A DNA stretch of 64,000 nt from Mesorhizobium ciceri biovar biserrulae WSM1271 (GTDB taxonomy: Bacteria; Pseudomonadota; Alphaproteobacteria; Rhizobiales; Rhizobiaceae), in NCBI RefSeq assembly GCF_000185905.1, contig NC_014923.1, positions 2,689,501 to 2,753,500 on the forward strand. The letters are read 5' to 3'. Shown here one piece after another: positions 1 to 7,454 of this stretch (positions are counted from its first letter, which is position 1; every line of letters begins with the position of its first letter). Under the pieces are notes generated by a model. It was not told the origin of the DNA, searched no databases, and saw only the letters and a list, made by a program, of their open reading frames with translations. The translations under genes and the position numbers were made by a program.

Positions 1-596
1 TTCTCTGGGGTTCCAAGGCCGAACTGGTATGCTTTTGCCAAGTCAAAGGCCGCCCCAGTCTGCCCATTTTTGTATGCGGAGTTGAGCCACTTGAATGACT
101 GGTCGAAGTTCGGATCAGTTCCAACGCCTGAGAGATAGGCTCTCCCGACGGCGTATTGTGATGCGGCATTGTTTTTGTTGGCTGCCTCAAGGTAGTTGAT
201 GAACGCAGCAGACGGATCTTTGTCTGTTCCGAGGCCGAATTCCAATGCCGCGCCTAGGCGCAGCTTGGCATCGGGATCTCCTCCCGCAGCCTCCGCCCTG
301 AGTATCGTGAAACCGTTTTGCTTTACATCTGAAGGCGTGTTTCCAAATATTAAACCGTCGATGCTTTGCGGGCTTCGGTCGTTGGCGTCGGGCAGCGGGT
401 AGAGATTTTTATTAGCGGTGGTGTCGGCTGTATCGACCGTCGAAAGCTGCTCAAGGACGGACGGCGGAAGTGCAGTTGGCTGCCCGTTGAAATTTGCTAG
501 GGCTCCTGAAGACGCTCCCGTCGTGTTGACTTGCGCTGAAGCGCCAAGAGAGATGAAGGTCGAAGTCAGTACGATCGCAAGCCTCAAGACGTGCAT
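1..596 (-). CDS. Secreted Sel1-like repeat protein (3' part off the window)
   Basis: Read from the minus strand, the ORF opens at an ATG at 594-596 with a GGGAGG ribosome site 5 bases upstream and stays open to the window edge (198 codons). Residues 1-21 form a signal peptide (MHVLRLAIVLTSTFISLGASA) ending in an AxA-type site, so the protein is likely periplasmic or exported. After a low-complexity Thr/Ala/Asn-rich stretch, residues from about 105 form Sel1-like repeats with the spaced pattern A..G...A...LG....G.GT (for example LGAALEFGLGT and VGRAYLSGVGT). Such repeats form alpha-solenoids that bind partner proteins; no enzymatic role is visible. An IS91-type element lies just upstream, so its promoter may have been changed by the insertion. 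The C-terminus is not seen. Confidence 0.8.
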   Translation of the reverse strand, partial: MHVLRLAIVLTSTFISLGASAQVNTTGASSGALANFNGQPTALPPSVLEQLSTVDTADTTANKNLYPLPDANDRSPQSIDGLIFGNTPSDVKQNGFTILRAEAAGGDPDAKLRLGAALEFGLGTDKDPSAAFINYLEAANKNNAASQYAVGRAYLSGVGTDPNFDQSFKWLNSAYKNGQTGAAFDLAKAYQFGLGTPE

Positions 597-709
597 CGAC
601 GCCTCCCATATAAGCTAAGCTCATTTACGCTGTCACAATACCGAGAGTTCTAGGGGAGTGCACGCCAAATTGATCTTGAAAGGTGGCAAGGTGCAAGCTG
701 AGGTCAGGA

Positions 710-770
710 GCCAAAGGCAGCTTTGGCGCTGTCCCGCCCGAAACTAGACGGTCCGCTCAGAGTTTCGGGC
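710..770. repeat. Nested inverted repeats at the presumed oriIS end of the IS91-type element
   Basis: Two perfect inverted repeats lie downstream of the transposase stop: GCCAAAG/CTTTGGC (710-716 and 721-727, 4-base loop) and GCCCGAAACT/AGTTTCGGGC (736-745 and 761-770, 15-base spacer). IS91 elements carry hairpins at the end downstream of the transposase gene and insert beside GAAC or CAAG; a GTTC is at 647-650 and a CTTG at 675-678. That this is the element end is an inference. The rest of 597-1049 shows no gene. Confidence 0.4.
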
Positions 771-1049
771 GCCGGCAGGCGTACGAAAGTCCCCGAGGAA
801 GGAACCCGTGGGCCACAGTCGATGGCTATGTGGATTTCGATTTGCGGCTGGTGTCGGCGATGGCGCGACCGCCGCCGGCAAGCGGGTTTGATGCGGACGG
901 ACGGTTTCGCCTTTCAGCCACGTGGTATTGTCGGCTCGTCGCGCGGCCGGACGCGACCCGTTCGGCGTCGATGATCACCACGGACACGCGTGGGTCCGTT
1001 GCCAGACGCTGGGCGCCTGCGGCTGAACGCTGGAGCATGCCATGCCGGG

Positions 1050-2144
1050 TCATGGAGAGTTCTCCCGGTTCGTCGCCGTGGAGTCCGGCGGTCCACGCGG
1101 CTGTCGCCACCGTTCGAACGTCTCGATGATGATCATGCGTCCGCCGCAGCATCGGCATGGCGGACGGAAGTCAGTCGGTTCTACCGAGTTGTCTTCCTCC
1201 GACGGTGGAGCAACGTTCAGCAGTTCGCGCGCCAGCGCGAGGCTGGCCTTGCGCGCGGAACCGGCGAACAGGCCGTAGTGCCGGATGCGATGGAAGCCGC
1301 GTGGCAGGATGTGGAGCAGGAATCGGCGGATGAACTCGTCGGTAGCGAGTGTCATGACCTGCTGCCGATCGGGGCCGTCACGGCGGTAATCCTTGTAGCG
1401 GAACGTGACGCCGCTCTTGTCGAAGGCGATCAGCCGGCTATTCGAAATCGCGATCCGGTGCGTGTAGCGCGACAGGTAGGCGAGCACCGCCTCCGGCCCC
1501 GCGAACGGGGCCTTGGCGTAGACCACCCAGCGCTTCTTCCGCACGGCAGTAAGGCGGCGGAGGAATGCCCGCCGCTCGATCAGGTGCGCGATCGATCCGA
1601 AGAAGCTGAGCCGGCCCGCCTCGTGCAGCGCGACCAGCCGGGTGAGAAACAGGCGACGGAACAGCTTGCCGAGAACCCTCACCGGGAGCAGGAAGGCCGG
1701 GCGCGACGAGACCCACCGGCTTCCGTCCGGCGCGATGCCGCCGCCCGGCACGATCATGTGGACATGCGGATGGTGCGTCATCGCCGATCCCCATGTGTGT
1801 AAGACGGCGGTGATGCCGATGCGCGCGCCGAGATGCTTCGGATCCGTAGCGATCGTCAGCATCGTCTCCGCTGCCGCCTTGAACAGCAGGTCGTAGACGA
1901 GCGCCTTGTTCTGGAACGCGATGTCGGCGACCTCGGCGGGCAGCGTGAACACGACATGGAAGTAGCCGACCGGCAGCAGGTCGGCCTCTCGCTCGGCCAA
2001 CCACGTCCGTGCGGCCGCGCCCTGGCACTTCGGGCAGTGCCGGTTGCGGCAGGAGTTGTAGGCGATCCGCCATTGGCCGCAGTCCTCGCAAGCCTCCACG
2101 TGACCGCCAAGGGCTGCGGTTCGGCAATACTCGATCGCCGACAT
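1050..2144 (-). CDS. IS91-family transposase (HUH, Y2 type)
   Basis: The protein has the three marks of IS91 transposases. There is an N-terminal zinc-binding cysteine set (CEDC, then CRNRHCPKC). A central HUH motif lies in HHPHVHMIVPGGG. A tyrosine pair spaced YxxxY (YLSRY) sits before THRIAISNSRLI. HUH enzymes nick one strand and move by rolling-circle transposition. The ATG at 2142-2144 gives 364 residues. Sequence that resembles the usual IS91 N-terminus (GPAYRAAHAGHLSLAQLKV) continues in frame up to about 2200, so the true start may be an unusual codon further upstream, inside the end of the recombinase frame. The C-terminal part ends in a Cys-rich tail (CRCCGG). The gene looks intact. 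Confidence 0.9.
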   Translation of the reverse strand: MSAIEYCRTAALGGHVEACEDCGQWRIAYNSCRNRHCPKCQGAAARTWLAEREADLLPVGYFHVVFTLPAEVADIAFQNKALVYDLLFKAAAETMLTIATDPKHLGARIGITAVLHTWGSAMTHHPHVHMIVPGGGIAPDGSRWVSSRPAFLLPVRVLGKLFRRLFLTRLVALHEAGRLSFFGSIAHLIERRAFLRRLTAVRKKRWVVYAKAPFAGPEAVLAYLSRYTHRIAISNSRLIAFDKSGVTFRYKDYRRDGPDRQQVMTLATDEFIRRFLLHILPRGFHRIRHYGLFAGSARKASLALARELLNVAPPSEEDNSVEPTDFRPPCRCCGGRMIIIETFERWRQPRGPPDSTATNRENSP

Positions 2145-2164
2145 GACCTTGAGCTGGGCGAGGC

Positions 2165-3119
2165 TCAGGTGACCTGCATGGGCAGCCCGGTAAGCGGGGC
2201 CGGCAGCAAGGAACTGTCGGGCGAGATCTCTCCCGGCTTGAATAGGCCAAGCTTGTCGAGCGGGCTCGTAACCGTGCGCACCGTTCGGGTCGCCACCTTC
2301 GCGTAGAGTGCGGTGTTGTTGAGCTTGGCATGCCCGAGCAGGACCTGGATGATCCGGATGTCGGTGCCGTCCTCCAGCAAGTGGGTGGCGAAGCTGTGGC
2401 GCAGCGTGTGCGGCCCGACCCGCTTGGCGATGTCGGCGGCCTGCGCCGCCTCGACGACTATGCGATAGAGCTGCCGAGTGCTGATCGGCTTCATCGCGTG
2501 CTGTCCGGGGAACAGCCAGCCATCGCGGTGCATCACGCCCTGCTGACGTCCGACCTTCCACCACTCACGCAGAAGCCTGAGGAGGTCCTCCGAGAGCATG
2601 GCGTTGCGATAGCGCCCGCCTTTGCCGCGTTCGACGCGCAGCAGCATGCGCTCGCTGTCGAGGTCGGTGACCTTCAGCATCGACACCTCGGCGACGCGCA
2701 GGCCCGCGCCATAGGCGACCGACAGTGCGGCCTGGTGCTTGAGGCAGGTGGTGGCGTTGAGCAGCCGGGCGACCTCGTCGCGACTGAGCACCACGGGCAG
2801 GTTGCGCGGATGCGCCAGCCGGACAAGCCTGCGCGCCAGGTCCGGGCGGTCGAGCGTTTGGGTGAAGAAGAAGCGCAGCGCCGACACGATGCTGTTCATC
2901 GTTGGCACGGGAACGCCGTCCTCCTGCTGCTCGATCTGGAACCTGCGCAGGTCGTCGGCGGTCGCGGTGTCTGGTGAATCCCCCGAGGAATGTGGCCTGG
3001 CGTCCAATGTCGCGGAGATAGTTGCGCTGCGTCTCGCGTGAGAAGCGCCGCATGTTCATGTCGTCGATCAGTCGCTGGCGCAGCGGGCTGATCGAAGCTT
3101 CGAGAACTGGATGGTGCAT
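2165..3119 (-). pseudogene. Tyrosine recombinase/integrase, +1 frameshift near the N-terminus
   Basis: The first part (ATG at 3117-3119, AAGGAG upstream) reads as a SAM-like integrase N-domain (LIDDMNMRRFSRETQRNYL). It then leaves frame at a run of five G (C on the + strand, 2980-2984). The next frame continues the same protein (SPDTATADDLRRFQIEQQ) to a stop at 2165. Removing one G would restore a single ORF of about 317 codons. The catalytic half is complete: Arg in YGAGLRVAE, then HTLRHSF, GHAKLNN and Tyr in TALY. Either the gene is inactivated by slippage in the homopolymer, expressed by frameshifting, or the base is a sequencing error. It lies directly upstream of the IS91 transposase and probably belongs to the same element. 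Confidence 0.8.
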
Positions 3120-3819
3120 GGTCAGGCTCCTTGTTGAAGAAGCCCGCCATGCTCTGCTCCAGCCGAACGAGGCTCAACGCGAGCGCGACGACCGGGTCTT
3201 GATCTCTACCTCAACCGCAGGCACCCCTCCCGCGCAGTGGGTTCGTTCTCCGGCCCAAATGCGGTCATTCCGGAGCATGTCTCCGAACGTCCGCAAAACG
3301 AAGTTAGCCACAGTTCACTGCCAAGGGAGCATGCGGAACGATACGGAAAGCTCTCAGATGTTGGCCCAGGAAAAATTCAACAAAATCAACGATTTTCGTT
3401 GGCCCTCCGGGCCCACCATTGCCTATCTTTTATTATATTGTGTAATTATCGCCCTTTTATCCAGAAACGCACACCTGGAGCGGGCGACGTATCTATGGCG
3501 CAAAGACTCGGGATTCTTCTTCCAGATGCGAATCCCTGCCAGGAACCTGGGGCTTCATTGCGGCCGAGACGATCCTGCATCAGAACAGGTGATCGCGGAA
3601 GCCTACATGGCAGACGTCACCGAACCCCAGAAGCACATCGGAGGCATGGGGGTGATCGCCGGAGCCTACGGTCTTGCACGATCGCCGGTGTCGCCCTGGC
3701 CTGAACGTCCCGGAAGCGCTTCATGATCATTATTCGGCTGTCGCCGTGAATTGCAGGGAGCCGTAGGGGTGTTGGTGGATGTTTCGTCTTCGCCATCTAA
3801 CGGATTGGTTTTTTGATAG
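3120..3819. other. 700-base stretch without an intact gene
   Basis: Between the recombinase start and the dehydrogenase-like gene I find no complete gene. The stretch holds an A+T-richer segment (about 3360-3450) and a short coding relic of an MFS transporter at 3589-3696, listed separately. Plus-strand ORFs here do not resemble known proteins. It looks like a decayed junction beside the mobile element. Confidence 0.5.
3589..3696 (+). pseudogene. Relic of an MFS transporter (TetA-like motif)
   Basis: The translation contains VIAEAYMADVTEPQK followed by GGMGVIAGAYGLA. This matches the conserved segment of TetA-type drug/H+ antiporters (typically xAYIADITxPxxRAxxFGxIGAAFGLGF). Only about 36 codons are recognisable; neither the N-terminal helices nor the rest of the 12-helix protein can be found nearby. 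It is a remnant left beside the IS91-type element and is not expected to be functional. Confidence 0.5.
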
Positions 3820-4632
3820 TTACGCCCGCTTGTCGTCCGGATGGCCAAGCTCGCAGAACCACCCGCCCAGATACTTCACCGATGGCGCCTTGGGATCCGG
3901 AATCTGCGTCTTCGCCTCGACCGCTGCGCGGAATGGCTCGGCGCTGTCTTGCGGGATGAACCCCAGATGGTTGGCGCCGCTGTTGTCGACCATTTTCAGC
4001 TTGTTGTCGGATATGCCGAACGAGATTGTGTGCCCGACGCGCGGCGCCGTCAGTGCTGCTTCGACCAGACGAACGCAGTCGGCGAAGGAAAGATACGACC
4101 ACAGCATGCGTCGGTCGGCCGGTTCGGGAAAGGACGAGAAGATACGCAGGCAAGCCGTCTCAATGCCGAACTTGTCCCAGTAGAGCCGGCTCAGGCTTTC
4201 GACGAAATTCTTCGACACGCCGTAGAGGCTGTCGGGGCGCACCGGCGCATCGACGCCGATATGGGCTTCGACTTCATGATAGCCGATGGCATGCACCGAG
4301 GAAGCATAGATAACCCGCTTCACGCCGTGTTTCCGGGCGCCTTCGTAGATGTGGTAGGATCCGCGAATGCTGGAATCCAGGATCGTTTGCCATTCGCATT
4401 CAAGCGGCGCACCGCCGAAATGCACGATCGCGTCGCAGTCCTTGGTGGCCGCAAGTGTAGCCTCCATGTCGGCGAGATCGAAGACCGCTTCTTCCTCGTG
4501 AGAAGCAAGATCGCCGAACGGTTCACGACCCGCCAGGCGGATCGTTTCTGCCAGCGGCACCAGCCCCTTTCGCAGTTCCGAGCCGAGCCGGCCGGCGGCG
4601 CCGGTGATCAGGATGCGTTCGTAATGCGGCAT
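3820..4632 (-). CDS. NAD-dependent sugar dehydrogenase/epimerase, uronate-dehydrogenase-like
   Basis: This 270-residue protein is an extended short-chain dehydrogenase. It has an N-terminal Rossmann motif ITGAAGRLGS (residues 8-17), a conserved Asp-Leu pair (DLADM), VHFGGAP, an ASSVHAIGY segment carrying the catalytic Ser, and the YGVSK Tyr/Lys pair. Length, the GAAGRLG start and the xASSxHxIGYxxx segment fit bacterial uronate dehydrogenases, which oxidise galacturonate or glucuronate to the aldarate; the actual substrate is not shown. It is the last gene of the TPP enzyme-hyuA-hyuB-aminotransferase unit and starts 3 bases after the aminotransferase stop, so it is probably cotranscribed. The neighbours handle amino compounds, so the sugar role is uncertain. 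Confidence 0.75.
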   Translation of the reverse strand: MPHYERILITGAAGRLGSELRKGLVPLAETIRLAGREPFGDLASHEEEAVFDLADMEATLAATKDCDAIVHFGGAPLECEWQTILDSSIRGSYHIYEGARKHGVKRVIYASSVHAIGYHEVEAHIGVDAPVRPDSLYGVSKNFVESLSRLYWDKFGIETACLRIFSSFPEPADRRMLWSYLSFADCVRLVEAALTAPRVGHTISFGISDNKLKMVDNSGANHLGFIPQDSAEPFRAAVEAKTQIPDPKAPSVKYLGGWFCELGHPDDKRA

Positions 4633-4635
4633 GGT

Positions 4636-5838
4636 CTACTCCACTTGCGCGACGGCGGCGTTGATCCGCGCGATCGCCTCGGCAAGCACCTCCTCGCTGG
4701 TGGCGGTGGAGATACGAAAATAGGGTGAAAGTCCGTAGGCAGTGCCCGGCACCGAGGCCACGCGGCCTTCGTTCAGAAGATAGGTCGCCACCGCCGTATC
4801 GTCCTCCAGCATGACGCCTTTTGGGGTCCTGCGGCCGATCAGGCTGGCGCAACCGATATAGGCATAGAAAGCTCCTTCCGGCGGCGGCAGCGTCAGGCCG
4901 TTGATGCGCCTTATGCCATCGACGACCAGGTTCCTGCGCGCCTCGAATGCATCGCGGAAACGAGCCACCTCGTCCTGCGGGCCATTCAGTGCGGCGACCG
5001 TCGCCGCCTGGGCAATCGAGCAGACCGAAGTGACCGACTGGCTCTGGATGATCGACATCGCCTTGACGAGTGGTGCCGGGCCGGCTGCATAACCGACACG
5101 CCAGCCGGTCATCGCATAGGCCTTGGCCACGCCGTTGACGATGAGGCTTCGGTCCTTGAGGTCAGGGCAGGCCTTGCCGAAGGATACGAATTCGCGGTTA
5201 TCGAAGATGATGTGCTCATAGATCTCGTCCGACAGGATGAGCACCTGCGGATGCCTGGCAAGGACAGCGCCAAGCGCCTTGAGATCGTCGGCCGAGTAGA
5301 CCGCTCCGGATGGATTGCCGGGCATGTTCAGGAACAGCCACTTGGTTCTCGGCCCGATCGCCTTTTCCAAGAGTTCGGGCGTCAGCCTGAAGCCGCCGCT
5401 TTCCCTGCATTCGACCGTGACGGGCGTGCCGCCTAGCAGCTTCACCATCTCAGGATAGGAGACGAAATAGGGCGCGGGCAGGATGGCCTCGTCGCCGGGT
5501 TCCAGCGTCGCCATCAGCGCGTTGAAGATGATCTGCTTGGCGCCGTTGGCCACGACGATGTCGTCGGCCGTGTAGTCCAGTCCGTTCTCGCGCCTGAACT
5601 TCCCGGCCACGGCCTCGCGCACTTCCGGCGAGCCGGCTGCCGCGGTGTAGAGGGTCTGGCCCGCTTTGGCGGCTGCATAGGCCGCTTCGATGATGTGGGC
5701 AGGCGTCGGAAAATCAGGTTCGCCAAGGCCAAGGTCGATGACGTCGACGCCTTTGGCCCGTAGCGCCTTGGCAGCCTGCGAGGCGGCCATCGAAGCCGAC
5801 GGCTTGACCACGGACAGGCGCGAGGAAATGTAGCTCAT
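4636..5838 (-). CDS. Class I PLP-dependent aminotransferase (aspartate aminotransferase-like)
   Basis: The 400-residue protein has the fold-type I signature. It includes LGLGEPDFPTP near the N-terminus, NMPGNPSGAVY carrying the Asn-Pro pair that contacts PLP, LSDEIYEHI with the Asp that binds the pyridine nitrogen, and the Schiff-base lysine in VNGVAKAYAMTGWRVGY. It resembles rhizobial AatA-type enzymes that move an amino group between an amino acid and 2-oxoglutarate. Its start overlaps the hyuB stop by four bases (ATGA), so the two are translationally coupled. In this operon it would convert an amino acid to a 2-oxo acid, perhaps for the TPP enzyme; this is inference from the gene order. 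Confidence 0.85.
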   Translation of the reverse strand: MSYISSRLSVVKPSASMAASQAAKALRAKGVDVIDLGLGEPDFPTPAHIIEAAYAAAKAGQTLYTAAAGSPEVREAVAGKFRRENGLDYTADDIVVANGAKQIIFNALMATLEPGDEAILPAPYFVSYPEMVKLLGGTPVTVECRESGGFRLTPELLEKAIGPRTKWLFLNMPGNPSGAVYSADDLKALGAVLARHPQVLILSDEIYEHIIFDNREFVSFGKACPDLKDRSLIVNGVAKAYAMTGWRVGYAAGPAPLVKAMSIIQSQSVTSVCSIAQAATVAALNGPQDEVARFRDAFEARRNLVVDGIRRINGLTLPPPEGAFYAYIGCASLIGRRTPKGVMLEDDTAVATYLLNEGRVASVPGTAYGLSPYFRISTATSEEVLAEAIARINAAVAQVE

Positions 5839-7454
5839 CGGCTTTTCTCCGAAATATAGCCCCTGGACACGTCCTGTGCCCGGGCCTCCGTACTGCGCCT
5901 GGAGGGATCGCCATAGCCGCCACCGCCAGGAAGTTCCAGCACCAGACGACGCCCTGCCGGAACGTGCTGCCAGCCCTTCGGGCGCATCAGCGTGCCATCG
6001 TCGAGCCTGACGATGCCGGCGGTTCCGTCCTTGCCGCCATCGCGCCCCTTGGCTGGATGCCTGACCCGGTCGAACATGGCGGAAAAATCGAACTCGTGGC
6101 CTTCAGTGGCTGCGATTTCGAGGATCTGGCCGAGACCGCCGCGAAATTCCCCGTCGCCACCGGAATCGGGACGCAGTTCCTTGCGCCAGATGACGATCGG
6201 CCCGGTGTGCTCGGTCGCCTCGATCGGCATGGTATGGACACCGGACGGAAAGGCGGTGGCGGACAGCCCGTCCAACGTCGGGCGGGCCCCCATGCCGCCG
6301 GAATTGAACATCAGCACCTCGGCGCGGCGTCCATCGCTCCCGGCGACCGGCCTGACCGAGATGTGGATGTTCCACAGTGCCGCCGCCCCTTCGGCAAGGA
6401 TCTGGCCCGGCAGCGCCTTGGCCAGCGCGCCCAGCACCAGATCGGGCACCATATGGCCGATGACGTGCCGCAGGGAGACCGGCGCCGGCCGCGGGGCGTT
6501 CAGGATGTTGGTCGGCGACGATATAGTGAACAGAGCAAGCGAGGCCGCATTGTTCGGGATCTCCGGCGCCACGACGCATTTCAGGGCGTAGCAGGCATAG
6601 GCCTTGCTGTAGATGATCGGAACGTTGATGCCCCATCGGCTTGTCGGATCGGTGCCGGAGAAATCGACATTCAAATGGTCGTCCTCAATCGAGACAGCTG
6701 CCACCAGCTTGACCGGCGTATCGTAGCCGTCGGTCACCAACTCGTTCGACCAGGTGCCTTTCGGCAGCGCCTTGATGCGCTCCAGCGTCGCGTCATGCGT
6801 GCGCGTGAAGATGAACTCTCCCAGCCTGTCCAGCGATGCCAGGCCGATCTCCTTCATCATGTCGACCAGGCGGCGATGGCCGACCTCGTTGCAGGCGGCC
6901 AGCGAATAGAAGTCGCCGACGACCTGGTTCGGCTCGCGCACATTGGCGCGCAGGATCTTCACCAGATCGAGGTTCACCTTGCCGCGCTCGGCGAACTTCA
7001 TGATCGGGATCTGGATCCCTTCCTCGTAGACTGACTTGCCGTCGGCGCCGAAGCCACGTCCGCCAACATCGACCACGTGCGCGGTGCAGGCGAAGAATGC
7101 CACCAGTTCGCCGTTCAGGAACGAGGGCGAGACCATGGTGATGTCATGGAGATGGCCGGTGCCTTTCCAGGGATCGTTGGTGACATAGGTGTCGCCCTCG
7201 TACATCTCCTCGCGCGGGATCTCGTTCATGAACTGCAGCACGGCCTCGGCCATGGTGTTCACATGCCCGGGCGTACCGGTCACGGCCTGCGCCAGCATCT
7301 CGCCGCGCGGATTGAACACGCCGGCCGACAGGTCGCCCGATTCACGCACCGACGTGGAGAAGGCCGTACGCAACAGGGTCAGCGCTTGTTCCTCGACCAC
7401 CGAAATCAGGCGATTCCACATCACCTGCATGCGGATTTCCAAGATGTCGCTCAT
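5835..7454 (-). CDS. hyuB: Hydantoinase/oxoprolinase family, B subunit
   Basis: The 539-residue protein belongs to the HyuB (hydantoinase B) family. The N-terminus LEIRMQVMWNRLISVVEEQALTL and the segments DLSAGVFNPRGEMLAQ, YVTNDPWKGTGHLHDI and VDVGGRGFGADG are typical. The C-terminus has GGDGEFRGGLGQ and LELPGGGGYGDPSRR. HyuB works with HyuA in ATP-dependent ring opening (N-methylhydantoinase, 5-oxoprolinase) or, in relatives, acetone or acetophenone carboxylation. It overlaps hyuA upstream and the aminotransferase downstream by four bases each. The substrate of this pair cannot be read from the sequence. The length is normal for stand-alone HyuB. Confidence 0.9.
   Translation of the reverse strand: MSDILEIRMQVMWNRLISVVEEQALTLLRTAFSTSVRESGDLSAGVFNPRGEMLAQAVTGTPGHVNTMAEAVLQFMNEIPREEMYEGDTYVTNDPWKGTGHLHDITMVSPSFLNGELVAFFACTAHVVDVGGRGFGADGKSVYEEGIQIPIMKFAERGKVNLDLVKILRANVREPNQVVGDFYSLAACNEVGHRRLVDMMKEIGLASLDRLGEFIFTRTHDATLERIKALPKGTWSNELVTDGYDTPVKLVAAVSIEDDHLNVDFSGTDPTSRWGINVPIIYSKAYACYALKCVVAPEIPNNAASLALFTISSPTNILNAPRPAPVSLRHVIGHMVPDLVLGALAKALPGQILAEGAAALWNIHISVRPVAGSDGRRAEVLMFNSGGMGARPTLDGLSATAFPSGVHTMPIEATEHTGPIVIWRKELRPDSGGDGEFRGGLGQILEIAATEGHEFDFSAMFDRVRHPAKGRDGGKDGTAGIVRLDDGTLMRPKGWQHVPAGRRLVLELPGGGGYGDPSRRSTEARAQDVSRGYISEKSR

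Larger units (their letters stand above)
710..3119 (-). mobile_element. IS91-family element with accessory tyrosine recombinase (ends approximate)
   Basis: Two minus-strand genes form a unit: a tyrosine recombinase (2165-3119, frameshifted) followed by an IS91-type HUH transposase (1050-2144). Their reading frames adjoin or overlap near 2165, as in IS91 relatives that carry a phage-integrase-like gene ahead of the transposase. The left limit is set at the inverted repeats at 710-770; the right limit is unknown and is given here as the recombinase start. IS91 elements make no target duplication, so the ends cannot be fixed from direct repeats. The element sits between a truncated Sel1 gene and an MFS relic, which suggests an insertion-prone junction. 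Confidence 0.65.

Noticed and set aside
826..1158. Minus-strand ORF of 110 codons overlapping the end of the transposase
   Set aside because: Overlaps the transposase C-terminus in another frame and lacks a ribosome site or family likeness.
3237..3704. Plus-strand ORF of 155 codons downstream of the mobile element
   Set aside because: No recognisable domain, no clear ribosome site, and it overlaps the MFS relic in another frame.
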